NCBI RefSeq assembly: GCF_011801125.1
Contig: NZ_CP046171.1
Coordinates: 1,550,001 to 1,614,000 of the forward strand
Reading direction: 5' to 3'
DNA length: 64,000 bases
DNA from: Nocardia brasiliensis
GTDB taxonomy: Bacteria > Actinomycetota > Actinomycetes > Mycobacteriales > Mycobacteriaceae
Shown: positions 8,295 to 16,737 of the stretch, piece by piece
How the letters are laid out: the number at the start of each line of letters is the position of its first letter
Numbering within the stretch: the stretch's first letter is position 1
Translations under genes and position numbers: made by a program
The notes under the pieces: generated by a model
Database searches by the model: none
The model's input: the letters and a program-made list of their open reading frames with translations, nothing else
Told to the model about the DNA's origin: nothing

Positions 8295-10037
8295 GTGAGC
8301 TACGACACCATCATCAAGGGCGGCCGCTGGTTCGACGGGGCAGGCTCCGCCTCCGCTGTGCGCCATCTGGGACTCCGTGGCGACCGGGTGGTCGTCGTCT
8401 CGGCCGACCCGCTCGACGAGGCGGGCTGCGCGCGGGTCGTCGATGCCGCGGGCAAGTGGGTGGTGCCCGGGATGATCGATATCCACACGCACTACGACGT
8501 CGAGGTGCTGAAGACGCCCGCGCTGTCGGAGTCGGTGCGCCACGGCGTCACCACGGTGCTGCTCGGGTCGTGCTCGCTGTCCACCGTGCACGTCGGCGCC
8601 ACCGACGCGGGCGACCTGTTCGGGCGGGTCGAGGCGATTCCGCGCAAGCACGTCATCGAGGCGGTCGAGCAGACCAAGACCTGGCGTTCGGCGCACGAGT
8701 ACATCGCCGCACTGGAACAACTGCCGCTCGGCCCGAATATCGCCGCGATGCTTGGGCATTCCGATATCCGGACCGCGCTGCTCGGCCTGGACCGGGCCAC
8801 CCGAAAAGATGTGCGGCCCAGCGCCGCCGAACTCGCGGCGATGGAATCGGCGCTGACCGAGGCGCTCGACGCCGGGTTCGTCGGAATGTCGGCACAGCAG
8901 TTGCTCTTCGACAAGATCGACGGTGACACCTGCCGGTCCAGGACGCTGCCATCGACCTATGCCAAGGCGCGAGAGCGTCGTCGCCTCAACGCGATCCTGC
9001 GTAAGCGCGGGCGAATCCTGCAGGCGGGCCCCGACATCGCCTCGGTGCGCAGCGTCGCCGCGATGACGCTGAGCACCCTGGGCATCTTCCGTAAGCGGCT
9101 CAAGACCACCCTGCTCTCGGCCGCGGACATCAAGGCCAATCCGGCGCTGGTGCACATCATGGGGCCGCTCGCCCGCGCGTTGAACGCGCTCGGCGGTGAT
9201 TTTCGCTGGCAGCACCTGCCGGTGCCGTTCGAGGTCTACGCCGACGGCATCGACCTGGTGATCTTCGAGGAATTCGGTTCCGGTGCAGCGGCATTGCACC
9301 TTGCCGACCAGGTCGAGCGCAACGCGCTGCTCCAGGACGAGGACTATCGACGCAAGTTCCGCAAGGACTACGACGCCAGATTCGGTATGCGGGTGTGGCA
9401 TCGCGACTTCTTCGACGCCGAGATCGTCGCCTGCCCGGATGATTCCGTGCTCGGCAAGACCTTCGGACAGGTGGGTGTCGAGCGAGGCGGCCTGCATCCG
9501 GTCGACGCGTTTCTCGATCTGGTGGTCGAGCACGGCACCAAAGTGCGCTGGCGGACCACGATTTCCAATCACCGGCCGGAGTTTCTGGCCAAGCTGGGCG
9601 CCGATCCCGGTGTGCAGCTGGGCTTCTCGGATGCCGGCGCGCACCTGCGCAACATGGCGTTCTACAACTTCGGGCTGCGCTTCCTGCGCCGGGTGCACGA
9701 GGCCGAACAGGCCGGGCGCCCGTTCCTTTCGCTCGAGCGCGCGGTGCACCGGATGACCGGGGAACTCGCCGACTGGTACGGCATCGACGCGGGCCACCTG
9801 CGCGCGGGGGATCGCGCCGATCTGGTCGTGATCGACCCGGCCCACCTCGACGCCACGCTGGACGACTACGCGGAAAGCCCGGTCGCGCAATATGACAACC
9901 TGTCCCGCATGGTGAATCGCAACGACGGCGCGGTATCGGCCGTCTTCATCGGCGGCGAGTACGTCTTCGGTGCCGGCACGGCCGCGCCCGCGCTCGGGAC
10001 CAAGCGCACCGGTCGTTTCCTCAGGTCGCTGGGGTGA
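8295..10037 (+). CDS. N-acyl-D-amino-acid deacylase-like amidohydrolase
   Basis: A 580-residue metal-dependent hydrolase. The N-terminus (YDTIIKGGRWFDGAG) and the metal-binding DIHTHYD motif (His64 and His66) are typical of the amidohydrolase superfamily. Further conserved blocks are HGVTTVLLGSCSLS, HIMGPLARALNALGG, GLHPVDAFLDLVVEHG and LGFSDAGAHLRNM with the catalytic Asp. The C-terminal part (DLVVIDPAHLDATLDDYAESPV) closes the composite beta-sandwich. Members hydrolyse N-acyl-D-amino acids or related amides; the substrate here is unknown. The GTG start follows a promoter by only about 6 bases. The stop overlaps the TetR start (GTGA), so the two are co-translated and the regulator probably controls its own operon. 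Confidence 0.85.
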   Translation: MSYDTIIKGGRWFDGAGSASAVRHLGLRGDRVVVVSADPLDEAGCARVVDAAGKWVVPGMIDIHTHYDVEVLKTPALSESVRHGVTTVLLGSCSLSTVHVGATDAGDLFGRVEAIPRKHVIEAVEQTKTWRSAHEYIAALEQLPLGPNIAAMLGHSDIRTALLGLDRATRKDVRPSAAELAAMESALTEALDAGFVGMSAQQLLFDKIDGDTCRSRTLPSTYAKARERRRLNAILRKRGRILQAGPDIASVRSVAAMTLSTLGIFRKRLKTTLLSAADIKANPALVHIMGPLARALNALGGDFRWQHLPVPFEVYADGIDLVIFEEFGSGAAALHLADQVERNALLQDEDYRRKFRKDYDARFGMRVWHRDFFDAEIVACPDDSVLGKTFGQVGVERGGLHPVDAFLDLVVEHGTKVRWRTTISNHRPEFLAKLGADPGVQLGFSDAGAHLRNMAFYNFGLRFLRRVHEAEQAGRPFLSLERAVHRMTGELADWYGIDAGHLRAGDRADLVVIDPAHLDATLDDYAESPVAQYDNLSRMVNRNDGAVSAVFIGGEYVFGAGTAAPALGTKRTGRFLRSLG

Positions 10038-10681
10038 GCCAACAGTCGCGACGACCACCGGCGCCGCGCCGGACCCAGGCCGAACGGCGCGCGTCGACCA
10101 TCGCCAAGCTCGTCGAGGCGACGATCGAGACCATCGCCGAAATCGGTTACCACAACGCCTCGCTCGGGGAGATCAGTCGCCGGGCCGGTGTCTCCAAGGG
10201 CGGCATCTTCCGCCACTTCGACTCACGAATCGACCTGGTCGTTGCGGCCGCCGAGGAGGTCGGTCGCAGGCATATGCGCGCGTTCGACAACATCCGGACC
10301 CGCGAACAGGCCGATCGGCCACTGGATGTGACGCATGTGCTGCATCGGGCGCGCAACCAGATCCGGCACGAAACCAATACGGTCTGGTTCGAACTGCTGG
10401 TGGCCGCGCGCACCGAGCCGGAGCTGCGTGCCCGGCTCGCACCGGTGACGAAGGCGCTGATCGATGACGTCGAGAGCGTCGCGGTCGCGGCGCTGGCACC
10501 CGATGTGCCCGCCGAGATCGCCCGCCTGCTTGCGACCTCGATCGTGCACATGTTCGACGGCGAGGCGATCCTGCGCGCCGCCTATCCGCGGCCGGAGCTG
10601 GAGGATGCGCGGATCGAATACTTCTCCGCCGTGTTCCGGCACCTGATCGCCGAGCACGCCCGTGTCGAACCGGGTTCCTGA
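10034..10681 (+). CDS. TetR family transcriptional regulator
   Basis: A 215-residue regulator. The N-terminal HTH covers residues ~15-65, with IAEIGYHNASLGEISRRAGVSKGGIFRHFDSRIDLV as the standard TetR helix-turn-helix. The remaining helices form an effector-binding domain of unknown ligand. The GTG start overlaps the stop of the amidohydrolase by 4 bases, indicating one transcript and probably autoregulation through the palindrome in the 8260-8288 promoter. Confidence 0.92.
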   Translation: MSQQSRRPPAPRRTQAERRASTIAKLVEATIETIAEIGYHNASLGEISRRAGVSKGGIFRHFDSRIDLVVAAAEEVGRRHMRAFDNIRTREQADRPLDVTHVLHRARNQIRHETNTVWFELLVAARTEPELRARLAPVTKALIDDVESVAVAALAPDVPAEIARLLATSIVHMFDGEAILRAAYPRPELEDARIEYFSAVFRHLIAEHARVEPGS

Positions 10682-10740
10682 GCACGATCCGCTCGTTAGG
10701 GACTATGGACTACACCATAATCGTGCGGTTGACTGGTGCC

Positions 10741-11523
10741 ATGGCCGACACGATCACCGTCGAACGCGACGGACACGTCCTGCTCATCGGGCTCAACCGC
10801 CCGGACAAGCGCAACGCCTTCACGCTGGAGATGCTCGGCGAGCTGTCCCGGGCCTATGCACTGCTCGAACGCGACGACGAGCTGCGCGCCGGTGTGCTGT
10901 TCGCGCACGGCGACCACTTCACCGCCGGTCTCGACCTGGTCGATGTCGCACCGGCGCTCACCTCGGGCAAGATCACCTATCCCGAGGACGGCCTCGACCC
11001 GTGGCGGTTGGACTACCGCTGGACCAAGCCGGTGATCGCGGTGGCCCAGGGGCGTTGCCTGACGCTGGGCATCGAGTTGCTGCTGGCCGCCGATATCCGG
11101 ATCGCCGCGGCGGACGCGAGATTCAGCCAGTTGGAGGTGCGGCGCGGCATCTACCCGTTCGGCGGTGCGACGCTGCGGTTCTGGCGCGAGGCGGGGTGGG
11201 GCAACGCCATGCGCTGGGTGCTGACCGGCGCCGAATTCGACGCAGCCGAGGCGCTGCGCATCGGACTGGTCCAGCAGGTCGCGCCCGACGCCGCGGCCGC
11301 GCTGGCGGCCGCACGGGCGCTGGCCACCGAGATCGCCGAGGACTCGGCGCCGCTGGGCGTGCGGGCCATCCTCGCCTCGGCCCATCGCGCGCGCGAAGAA
11401 GGGGACGCCGCGGCCGCCGAGCATCTCGTCGGCGATGTCACCGCGCTGTTCGCCACCGCGGACGGCGCGGAAGGGATTCAGTCGTTCATCGAGCGCAGGA
11501 AGGCGAACTTCACCGGTCGCTGA
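10741..11523 (+). CDS. Crotonase / enoyl-CoA hydratase-isomerase family protein
   Basis: A 260-residue crotonase-fold enzyme. ITVERDGHVLLIGLNRPDKRNAFTLEML is the classical start; GDHFTAGLDLVDV forms the first oxyanion-hole segment; KPVIAVAQGRCLTLGIELLLAADIRIAA is the second. Position and length (260) fit enoyl-CoA hydratases, but the usual catalytic glutamates cannot be assigned with certainty and members also act as isomerases or hydrolases. The ATG at 10741 matches the family start; an in-frame ATG at 10705 lies in a likely promoter region. It sits 59 bases after the TetR gene and overlaps the convergent anti-sigma gene by 14 bases. Confidence 0.85.
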   Translation: MADTITVERDGHVLLIGLNRPDKRNAFTLEMLGELSRAYALLERDDELRAGVLFAHGDHFTAGLDLVDVAPALTSGKITYPEDGLDPWRLDYRWTKPVIAVAQGRCLTLGIELLLAADIRIAAADARFSQLEVRRGIYPFGGATLRFWREAGWGNAMRWVLTGAEFDAAEALRIGLVQQVAPDAAAALAAARALATEIAEDSAPLGVRAILASAHRAREEGDAAAAEHLVGDVTALFATADGAEGIQSFIERRKANFTGR

Positions 11524-12475
11524 CCGTGCCGCACACCGACAGCTCCACCTGCACCGCGGTGCCCCGCACCCCGGTGTGCAGGCGGACCAGGTCGGCGAGC
11601 TGGTTCACCAGCAGCAGTCCGCGCCCGCCGAACTGGAACGTCTGCGGCGGCAGCCGGCCCGCGAGCGGGTCGGTGATGTGGCCCGCGTCGCGCACCTGGC
11701 AACACAGGCGCGTGCCGTCGACCCAGATCGCGAGCGTGCCGGTACCGCCACCGTGCACCACCGAGTTGGCGATGATCTCACCGACCAGCAGTTCCAGATC
11801 GATGAGGCGATCGCCGGTCATGCCGGCCCGGCGGGCGAACTCGACCGCCCGGTGCCGGGTGCCGGTGAGCGAGGCGGCATGGAAGGCCAGCACGGGCACG
11901 CCGGCGGGCGGGGCGGGCAGCGGCTCGTTGTACCGGGTGACGACGGAGTCGGGATCGTATGCGGCACTGGGTCGTTCGCCGGTGTCGTCGATCAGCGTCG
12001 GATGCGTCGCGGTGGCGTCGGCGAGCACCGCCGCGTCGAGGCTCGCCGTGTCGTACGGACACAGGATGCTGACCTCGCGCCCGGCGAACGCGGCATTGAT
12101 CAGCGCCTCGTGCTGTGCGCAGGCGGGGTACTCCCAGTCCGAGCGGCCCGCCCAGATGGGTTCGCCGATGATCCGTACCCGCCCGTTCGGATGGCGATCG
12201 GCGAAGGCGCGCAGCACCCCGGGGATGATGCGCCCGGGATTGCGTCCCTCGATGGTCATGTCCATCAACTGGACTGCGGTGGCGTCGGGACCGAGTGCGT
12301 CCCGGATCAGGGTGAGATTGGGTTCTGGTACGGACACGGCGACGGGTTCGTCGTTGGTCAGCCCTGCGCGAATGAATCCGACGGTGCCGGCTAGGTACTC
12401 CTCGGTATCGCGATAGAACAGGGCCGGATGGACGAACTGCCCTTGGCTCGGCGGTCCGGCTACTGTGCTGGTCAT
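11510..12475 (-). CDS. MEDS-domain / HATPase anti-sigma regulatory protein (RsbA-like)
   Basis: A 321-residue cytoplasmic protein. Residues ~15-180 form a MEDS domain (FVHPALFYRDTEEYLAGTVGFI, RVRIIGEPIWAGRSDWEYPACAQHEALINAAF), found in sensors linked to anti-sigma factors. Residues ~215-310 form a histidine kinase-like ATPase of the RsbW/SpoIIAB type, with the N-box LELLVGEIIANSVVHGG and the G-box-like FGGRGLLLVNQLADLV. No phosphoacceptor His domain is visible, so it more likely acts as an anti-sigma switch kinase than as a two-component kinase. Its target sigma factor is not in the window. It converges on and overlaps the crotonase gene by 14 bases. Confidence 0.85.
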   Translation of the reverse strand: MTSTVAGPPSQGQFVHPALFYRDTEEYLAGTVGFIRAGLTNDEPVAVSVPEPNLTLIRDALGPDATAVQLMDMTIEGRNPGRIIPGVLRAFADRHPNGRVRIIGEPIWAGRSDWEYPACAQHEALINAAFAGREVSILCPYDTASLDAAVLADATATHPTLIDDTGERPSAAYDPDSVVTRYNEPLPAPPAGVPVLAFHAASLTGTRHRAVEFARRAGMTGDRLIDLELLVGEIIANSVVHGGGTGTLAIWVDGTRLCCQVRDAGHITDPLAGRLPPQTFQFGGRGLLLVNQLADLVRLHTGVRGTAVQVELSVCGTVSDR

Positions 12476-12580
12476 CGGTGGTCTACCTCAATTGTGGGCA
12501 GGGCGGCTCACGCGGCCCACGTGGCTCTGCCGTCTTCAGTGTCCCGTGTGTGCGGCCGAATGTCAGCCCCGGCGCCCGGT

Positions 12581-13104
12581 TCAGTGCTCCGGCAGCCGCG
12601 AGGGATCGGTGCACACCGCCCGCAGGCGCCACCGGAGCGCGGCGCGTGCCTGGGCGAACGCGGTGTCGACGGCCAACATCCGCGAACGTGGGACCGCGCC
12701 GCAGCCGAGTGCGTCCAGTTCGAAGGCGAGCGGGCCTGGGTCGGTCTCCGGTCGCAGTTCGCCTGCTTCGATCGCGCCGCGAATGATCGAACGGACGAAG
12801 GCGTCCCATTCGCGTGCCTGTTCGGTCAGGCGATCGTGCACCGCGCCGGGGCGGTCGTCGAATTCGATCTGGATGGCGCCGAAGAAGCAGCCGCCGGGCA
12901 GGATCTCGTCGGTGTAGAACTTCGGCCGGGCTTCGTGCAGCGCCCACAATTGCCGTACCCCGGCGGGCGGCGCAAAGCGGGTGCCACGATCAGCGCCGAC
13001 CACTGTCGCTCGGCGCGCTCGATGGCCGCCGATTGCAGTTCCTCTTTGTCACACCAGAGCGAGAACAAACCGGATTTGCTCGCCGATCGGCCGGCGCGGC
13101 TCAG
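12581..13104 (-). pseudogene. Decayed TetR regulator (5'-truncated, frameshifted)
   Basis: Two frames together read as the body of one TetR regulator. From about 13104, one frame gives LSRAGRSASKSGLFSLWCDKEELQ, the recognition helix and the start of helix 4, then AAIERAERQWSALIVAPALRR. The homology then continues in another frame as GVRQLWALHEARPKFYTDEILPGG and on to the stop at 12581. The switch falls in the GC-rich run around 12957-12975. The first ~35 residues of the HTH are missing, and the remnant begins right at the stop codon of the lipoprotein gene, as expected after a deletion. A sequencing error could explain the frameshift but not the missing N-terminus. Confidence 0.7.
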
Positions 13105-13568
13105 CTCGGCAGTGGAATTATGGTGGCGCACACCGTATCTCGCAGTTGCCGCGGGCCCGCGTTCGGCGGGATGTCGTACCAGAGATCCATCTCCAAGCGG
13201 TTCCCCGCGCCGAGGGTGAGCTCCGGCGATTGGCGTTTGATCGCCATCGCGTCGACGCTCGGCGGATGGGCGGCCGCCGCGGTGTCCTCCAGGTGGTAAT
13301 CGGCCGGTCGCGTGGTGTGAAAGGTGTTGTCGTTGTTGACGATAGCGACCCTGATCCGGATGAACTGTCCTTTGGGCTGCCATTCGGCGTGTGTGCCGAG
13401 GATATATCCGATGCCCGTTTCGACGGTGGCGGCCGTGACGGTCAGTTTCGCGCAATCCTGTGGGGTGCGGACGTATTCGGTGGGGGCGGGCGGCGGCGGT
13501 GCGGCGGTCGGTTCACCAGTGCCGCAGGCAGTCGAGAGCAGGAGCAGGAACAGAAACAGCCGGCGCAC
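13101..13568 (-). CDS. Putative lipoprotein (DUF4352-like)
   Basis: A 155-residue lipoprotein. MRRLFLFLLLLSTACGTG has a short Leu-rich signal ending in the lipobox LSTAC, so the Cys should be lipidated and the protein anchored to the outer face of the membrane. A Pro-rich spacer follows, then a domain with GQFIRIRVAIVNNDNTFHTTRPADYHLED and NRLEMDLWYDIPPNAGP, which resembles DUF4352 Ig-like lipoproteins. Function unknown. Its stop lies at the truncated end of the TetR remnant. Confidence 0.75.
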   Translation of the reverse strand: MRRLFLFLLLLSTACGTGEPTAAPPPPAPTEYVRTPQDCAKLTVTAATVETGIGYILGTHAEWQPKGQFIRIRVAIVNNDNTFHTTRPADYHLEDTAAAAHPPSVDAMAIKRQSPELTLGAGNRLEMDLWYDIPPNAGPRQLRDTVCATIIPLPS

Positions 13569-13655
13569 GCGGTCAAGCGTAGAAGCAAAAGCCGCGCGGC
13601 CATTGCGATTCGGGACGACCGGTCGCCGATGAGCGCCCGCGCATCCCGCCGACGG

Positions 13656-14114
13656 TCAGTACCAGTGGTTGGCCTGCCAGAAGTCCCAGGCGGCGATCGG
13701 GCTGCCGTAGCGCTTGTTCATGTAGTCGTAGGTCCAGCGGATCTGGGTGACCGGGTTGAACTGCCAGTCCGGGCCGTGGGTGCCCATCTTTTCCGGCGGC
13801 AATGCCTGCCCGAGACCGTACGCGCCGCTTTCCGGATTCCGTGCGAAGACATTCCAGGCGCTTTCGCGGGTGATGATGTTGTCGAACGCCCAGAAATGGT
13901 GCGGGGGCACCATGGTCATCGCCAGGGTCCGCACGGCGGCGCGCGGCAACGAGAGGACCGAACCGGCCTGATGTAATTGCCCGCCTTTCGACGGCGTGGC
14001 GCAGATCGCCGGTGCGTCGGGGGCATCGCAATCGGTGGCAACGGCGTGTGCCGGGGTCAGGCCAAGGAAAAGCGCGCAGGCGATCGCCGCGAAAGTGGAA
14101 ATGACGTACCGCAT
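13656..14114 (-). CDS. Exported transglycosylase-like protein
   Basis: A 152-residue exported protein. It has a signal peptide (MRYVISTFAAIACALFLG, cleavage near AHA) and a C-terminal SLT-like domain. DNIITRESAWNVFARNPESGAYGLGQALP carries the presumed catalytic Glu (RES) and the Gly-Leu-Gln block of lytic-transglycosylase-like and aggregation-promoting-factor-like proteins. NPVTQIRWTYDYMNKRYGSPIAAWDFW is the usual ending. It likely remodels peptidoglycan. The ATG at 14114 is chosen because an AAAGGA site lies just upstream and the signal begins there. It diverges from the glutamic peptidase gene. Confidence 0.82.
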   Translation of the reverse strand: MRYVISTFAAIACALFLGLTPAHAVATDCDAPDAPAICATPSKGGQLHQAGSVLSLPRAAVRTLAMTMVPPHHFWAFDNIITRESAWNVFARNPESGAYGLGQALPPEKMGTHGPDWQFNPVTQIRWTYDYMNKRYGSPIAAWDFWQANHWY

Positions 14115-14402
14115 CGTCGGTCCTTTCGTCTTCAATGGTTGAAGCTCAAAGTCCGTGCTGCGAATTCAGCAAATCACTGGTGACTGGAATGGCGGCGCAG
14201 CCACTCCGGAGTGTTCGTGGATGAATTGGGAAATTTCGGGCGCGTCGCCCGCCGTCGACACGCGCGCGACACGCCCGTCCGCTTGATCGCCGACCGGCCA
14301 GGTCAGCTCCGTTCGTGTTTCCGCGAAACTGGCTGCGACCTGCGAAAATACTGCCGCGCGGCACCGCGCGACAGTAATACTTATGAGCTATTGTCCCTGT
14401 TC

Positions 14403-15374
14403 ATGATCAGTAGCCCGGGTCGGACGCGAATTCGGAGCCGTCTCACCGCCTCGGTGGTGGGGGCGATCGTCGCGGCGTTGCTCTCGCCGCCGGTGGCCAC
14501 GGCGGACGCACCACCCGCGCCCGGTAGCCCGAGCTCGGCGCCTGCCACACCGAACGAAACGCCGGACGGGTCGGCGCCCCGCATCCGCGGCACGAACTGG
14601 GCCGGATACGTGGTGACCGGCAGCTTCAAGAGCGTCTCCGCCGAATGGGTCGAGCCCGAGGTGACGTGCACCGACACCGGGGTCATCCAGCGCGTCGTGC
14701 CGTGGGTCGGTCTGAACGGGACCGTGGTCGACGGCAAACAGGCACTGCCGCTCATGCAGACCGGTGCGGAAGCCATCTGCGTCAGCGTGGCGGGTGCGCT
14801 CGCCTCGCTGCCGGGGTTGGCCGTGGTGAATCTGGCCAGCGCCACCATCGCGAACAATCCCACCTGGTTCCGCAGCGCGGTCCGGGCCGCGGAGAGCGTG
14901 AACACCCACCTCGGCCAGGCGGCGGTGGGCGCGTGCCAGACCGCGGGCAGCGGCTCGGCCACCGGCGCGTCGGTCTGCGCGCAGCAGACGTATCGAATGG
15001 CGCTGTGGGAGGCCTACCCGGCGAATCCGGTGATCTATCCGGACGTGACCATGGCGCCTGGCGACAAAATGCAGGCGTCGGTGACCTTCGACGGTTCGGC
15101 CTACACGATGACCGTCGCGAACCTGACCCAGAATTGGTCGCGGACCACCGTCGCGCATTCCACCGCGCCCGCGCAAACCGCGGAGATCATCGTCGAGGGG
15201 CAGCTCAACAGCGCGCTCCCGGAGTTCTCACCGATCCGCTTCACCAACGTGAAGATCGACGGCAAGCCGCTCTCGGCGTTCAAGCCGGTGAGTTATTCGA
15301 TCGGTGCGACGAATGGTGAGCTCAGCCCCGGGCCGATCGCGAAGAGCGGCACCGAGTTCACCATCGCTCGGTAG
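14403..15374 (+). CDS. Exported G1-type (eqolisin-like) glutamic peptidase
   Basis: A 323-residue exported protein. It has a signal peptide (MISSPGRTRIRSRL, then a Val/Ala/Leu core), a Pro/Ala/Ser-rich propeptide-like segment, then GTNWAGYVVTGSFKSVSAEWVEP, the start of the peptidase G1 beta-sandwich. PWVGLNG and LMQTG match the region of the catalytic Gln of scytalidoglutamic peptidase (WVGIDG, ILQTG). WEAYP with PDVTMAPGDKM and AEIIVEG match the later blocks that include the catalytic Glu. Eqolisins are acid proteases that use Gln and Glu; bacterial members are little studied. The ATG at 14403 starts the signal peptide; the longer frame upstream is unlikely. Confidence 0.8.
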   Translation: MISSPGRTRIRSRLTASVVGAIVAALLSPPVATADAPPAPGSPSSAPATPNETPDGSAPRIRGTNWAGYVVTGSFKSVSAEWVEPEVTCTDTGVIQRVVPWVGLNGTVVDGKQALPLMQTGAEAICVSVAGALASLPGLAVVNLASATIANNPTWFRSAVRAAESVNTHLGQAAVGACQTAGSGSATGASVCAQQTYRMALWEAYPANPVIYPDVTMAPGDKMQASVTFDGSAYTMTVANLTQNWSRTTVAHSTAPAQTAEIIVEGQLNSALPEFSPIRFTNVKIDGKPLSAFKPVSYSIGATNGELSPGPIAKSGTEFTIAR

Positions 15375-15384
15375 GTCGGAGCGG

Positions 15385-15401
15385 CAGTCGTTTCTCGACT
15401 G
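15385..15401. terminator. Weak hairpin between convergent genes
   Basis: CAGTCG (15385-15390) and CGACTG (15396-15401) form a 6-bp stem with a TTTCT loop, between the convergent peptidase and Nudix genes. It is a plausible but weak terminator with no T-run. Confidence 0.35.
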
Positions 15402-15413
15402 TCTCGTGCGCGG

Positions 15414-15887
15414 TCACGGCGCCGGCTCGAACCAGGCCGGGCCATCGGCGCGCGCGTGGTCCAGGCGCAGCCGTTCGTGCTCGGACAACGGCGGGAGCGC
15501 CGTGAGTTCGAACCAGGCGACCTCGAGTGATTCGTCGTCGTTGACCCGAGCAGTGCCGCCGACGGCCCGGCAGCGCATCGTGATGTCCATGAACTGGCAG
15601 ATGTCGCCGTTCGGGTAGGTGTGCGGCGGCATCGCGCGCACCGCGGCGATGCGTTCGGCGACGCAATGCACGGCGGTCTCCTCGTAGACCTCGCGCACCG
15701 CGCACGCGGCCGGGTCCTCTCCGGGTTCTGGCATGCCCGCGATGATCGCCCAGCGTCCGCTGTCGGCGCGCCGCCCGAGCAGCACCCGGCCCCGGCCGTC
15801 GAAGACCACCGCGCTCACACCGGGCAACCAGAGCAACTGGGTGCCCGCGTCGGCGCGGATGGTCCGGATGAAGTCAGGAGTCGCCAT
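15414..15887 (-). CDS. Nudix hydrolase
   Basis: A 157-residue cytoplasmic protein. A Nudix box is seen at about residues 51-73: GMPEPGEDPAACAVREVYEETAV, which keeps the G, GE, RE and EE positions of the Gx5Ex7REUxEExGU motif apart from its usual last Gly. GVSAVVFDGRGRVLLGRRADSGRWAI precedes it as usual. Such enzymes hydrolyse nucleoside diphosphates linked to another moiety; the substrate is unknown, and the arrangement resembles NUDIX proteins of the MutT/NADH pyrophosphatase-like type. It diverges from the TerD gene. Confidence 0.88.
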   Translation of the reverse strand: MATPDFIRTIRADAGTQLLWLPGVSAVVFDGRGRVLLGRRADSGRWAIIAGMPEPGEDPAACAVREVYEETAVHCVAERIAAVRAMPPHTYPNGDICQFMDITMRCRAVGGTARVNDDESLEVAWFELTALPPLSEHERLRLDHARADGPAWFEPAP

Positions 15888-16150
15888 GGCACGACAGTAG
15901 GCCAGCGCGATGGCGCGATCGTCCGGTGATTGAAGGCGGAGCGCGGGGGTATCTCGCCGTTGGCGGGCCGCTTCGGCGGACGGACAGGTCCCTTTCTGAC
16001 CTCGTCAACGGCGACGAGCCGCTCAACGGCGAGCGGGTGGTTCGGGACGGTGCCGAGCCGGACGACGACGGGTTCGCCGGGTAGTCATCGAGAAGGTTCG
16101 GCGTTGCGGTAGTCGGTTGCCGTGGTCGCCCCTGCGAAAGGGGACACCCG

Positions 16151-16708
16151 GTGTCCATTGCTCTGGTCGACGCCGCGGGGATGCCGTTGGCGCACGTCGG
16201 TGTCTCGCTGGGGTGGGACCCCGCCGAGGTATGGGTCGATGTCGACGGTTCGGTGACCGCGGACAGCAGAATCGACGTGAACTCGGCCGCGTTGGTATTC
16301 AGCGGAGAAGCGTTGGTGGACACCGTCTATCACGAGCAGCTGCGTTCGCGCGACGGTGCGATCGAGCACAGTGGGGACGATCCGACGGGTGCGGGCGCGG
16401 GCGACAACGAGGTGATCACCGTCGATCTGATGCTGGTCGCGCCGCAGGTGAGCGCGGTGCTCTTCGTCGCGACCTCGTATTCGGGCCAGAGCTTCGCGCG
16501 CATGGAGAACGCCTACTGCCGGGTGCTGGACACCACCTCGGGGACCGAGCTCACCCGCTACCTGTTGAGCGGTGGGCAGCACACCGGCCTGGTGATCGGC
16601 AAACTCGTTCGAACCCAGCAGTATTGGTGCTACATCGGTATCGGCGCCGGTATCTACGCGACCCACGTGGTCGACGCCGTTCCCCAGGCCGTGCCATACC
16701 TGCGCTAG
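16151..16708 (+). CDS. TerD family protein
   Basis: A 185-residue protein starting at GTG. GVSLGWDP near residue 17, VNSAALVFSGEALVDTVYHEQLRSRDGAIEHSGDD (Asp-rich calcium-site region) and ITVDLMLVAPQVSAVLFVATSYSGQSFARMENAYCRVLD are the TerD core; the end GQHTGLVIGKLVRTQQYWCYIGIG is also typical. TerD proteins bind calcium and are associated with tellurite, phage and oxidative stress resistance; the exact role is unknown. Only 29 bases separate it from the nitrilase, so the two may be co-transcribed. Confidence 0.85.
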   Translation: MSIALVDAAGMPLAHVGVSLGWDPAEVWVDVDGSVTADSRIDVNSAALVFSGEALVDTVYHEQLRSRDGAIEHSGDDPTGAGAGDNEVITVDLMLVAPQVSAVLFVATSYSGQSFARMENAYCRVLDTTSGTELTRYLLSGGQHTGLVIGKLVRTQQYWCYIGIGAGIYATHVVDAVPQAVPYLR

Positions 16709-16737
16709 CGCGGGCATCGCGAATTATCATCGGGGAT

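Noticed and set aside
8169..10058. A 629-codon minus-strand frame across the amidohydrolase gene
   Set aside because: Antisense shadow of an enzyme with intact motifs; no domain features of its own.
10682..10726. Nested inverted repeats (GCACGAT/ATCGTGC and TATGG/CCATA) before the crotonase gene
   Set aside because: The two repeats are not centred on each other and are short, so a single operator or hairpin cannot be supported.
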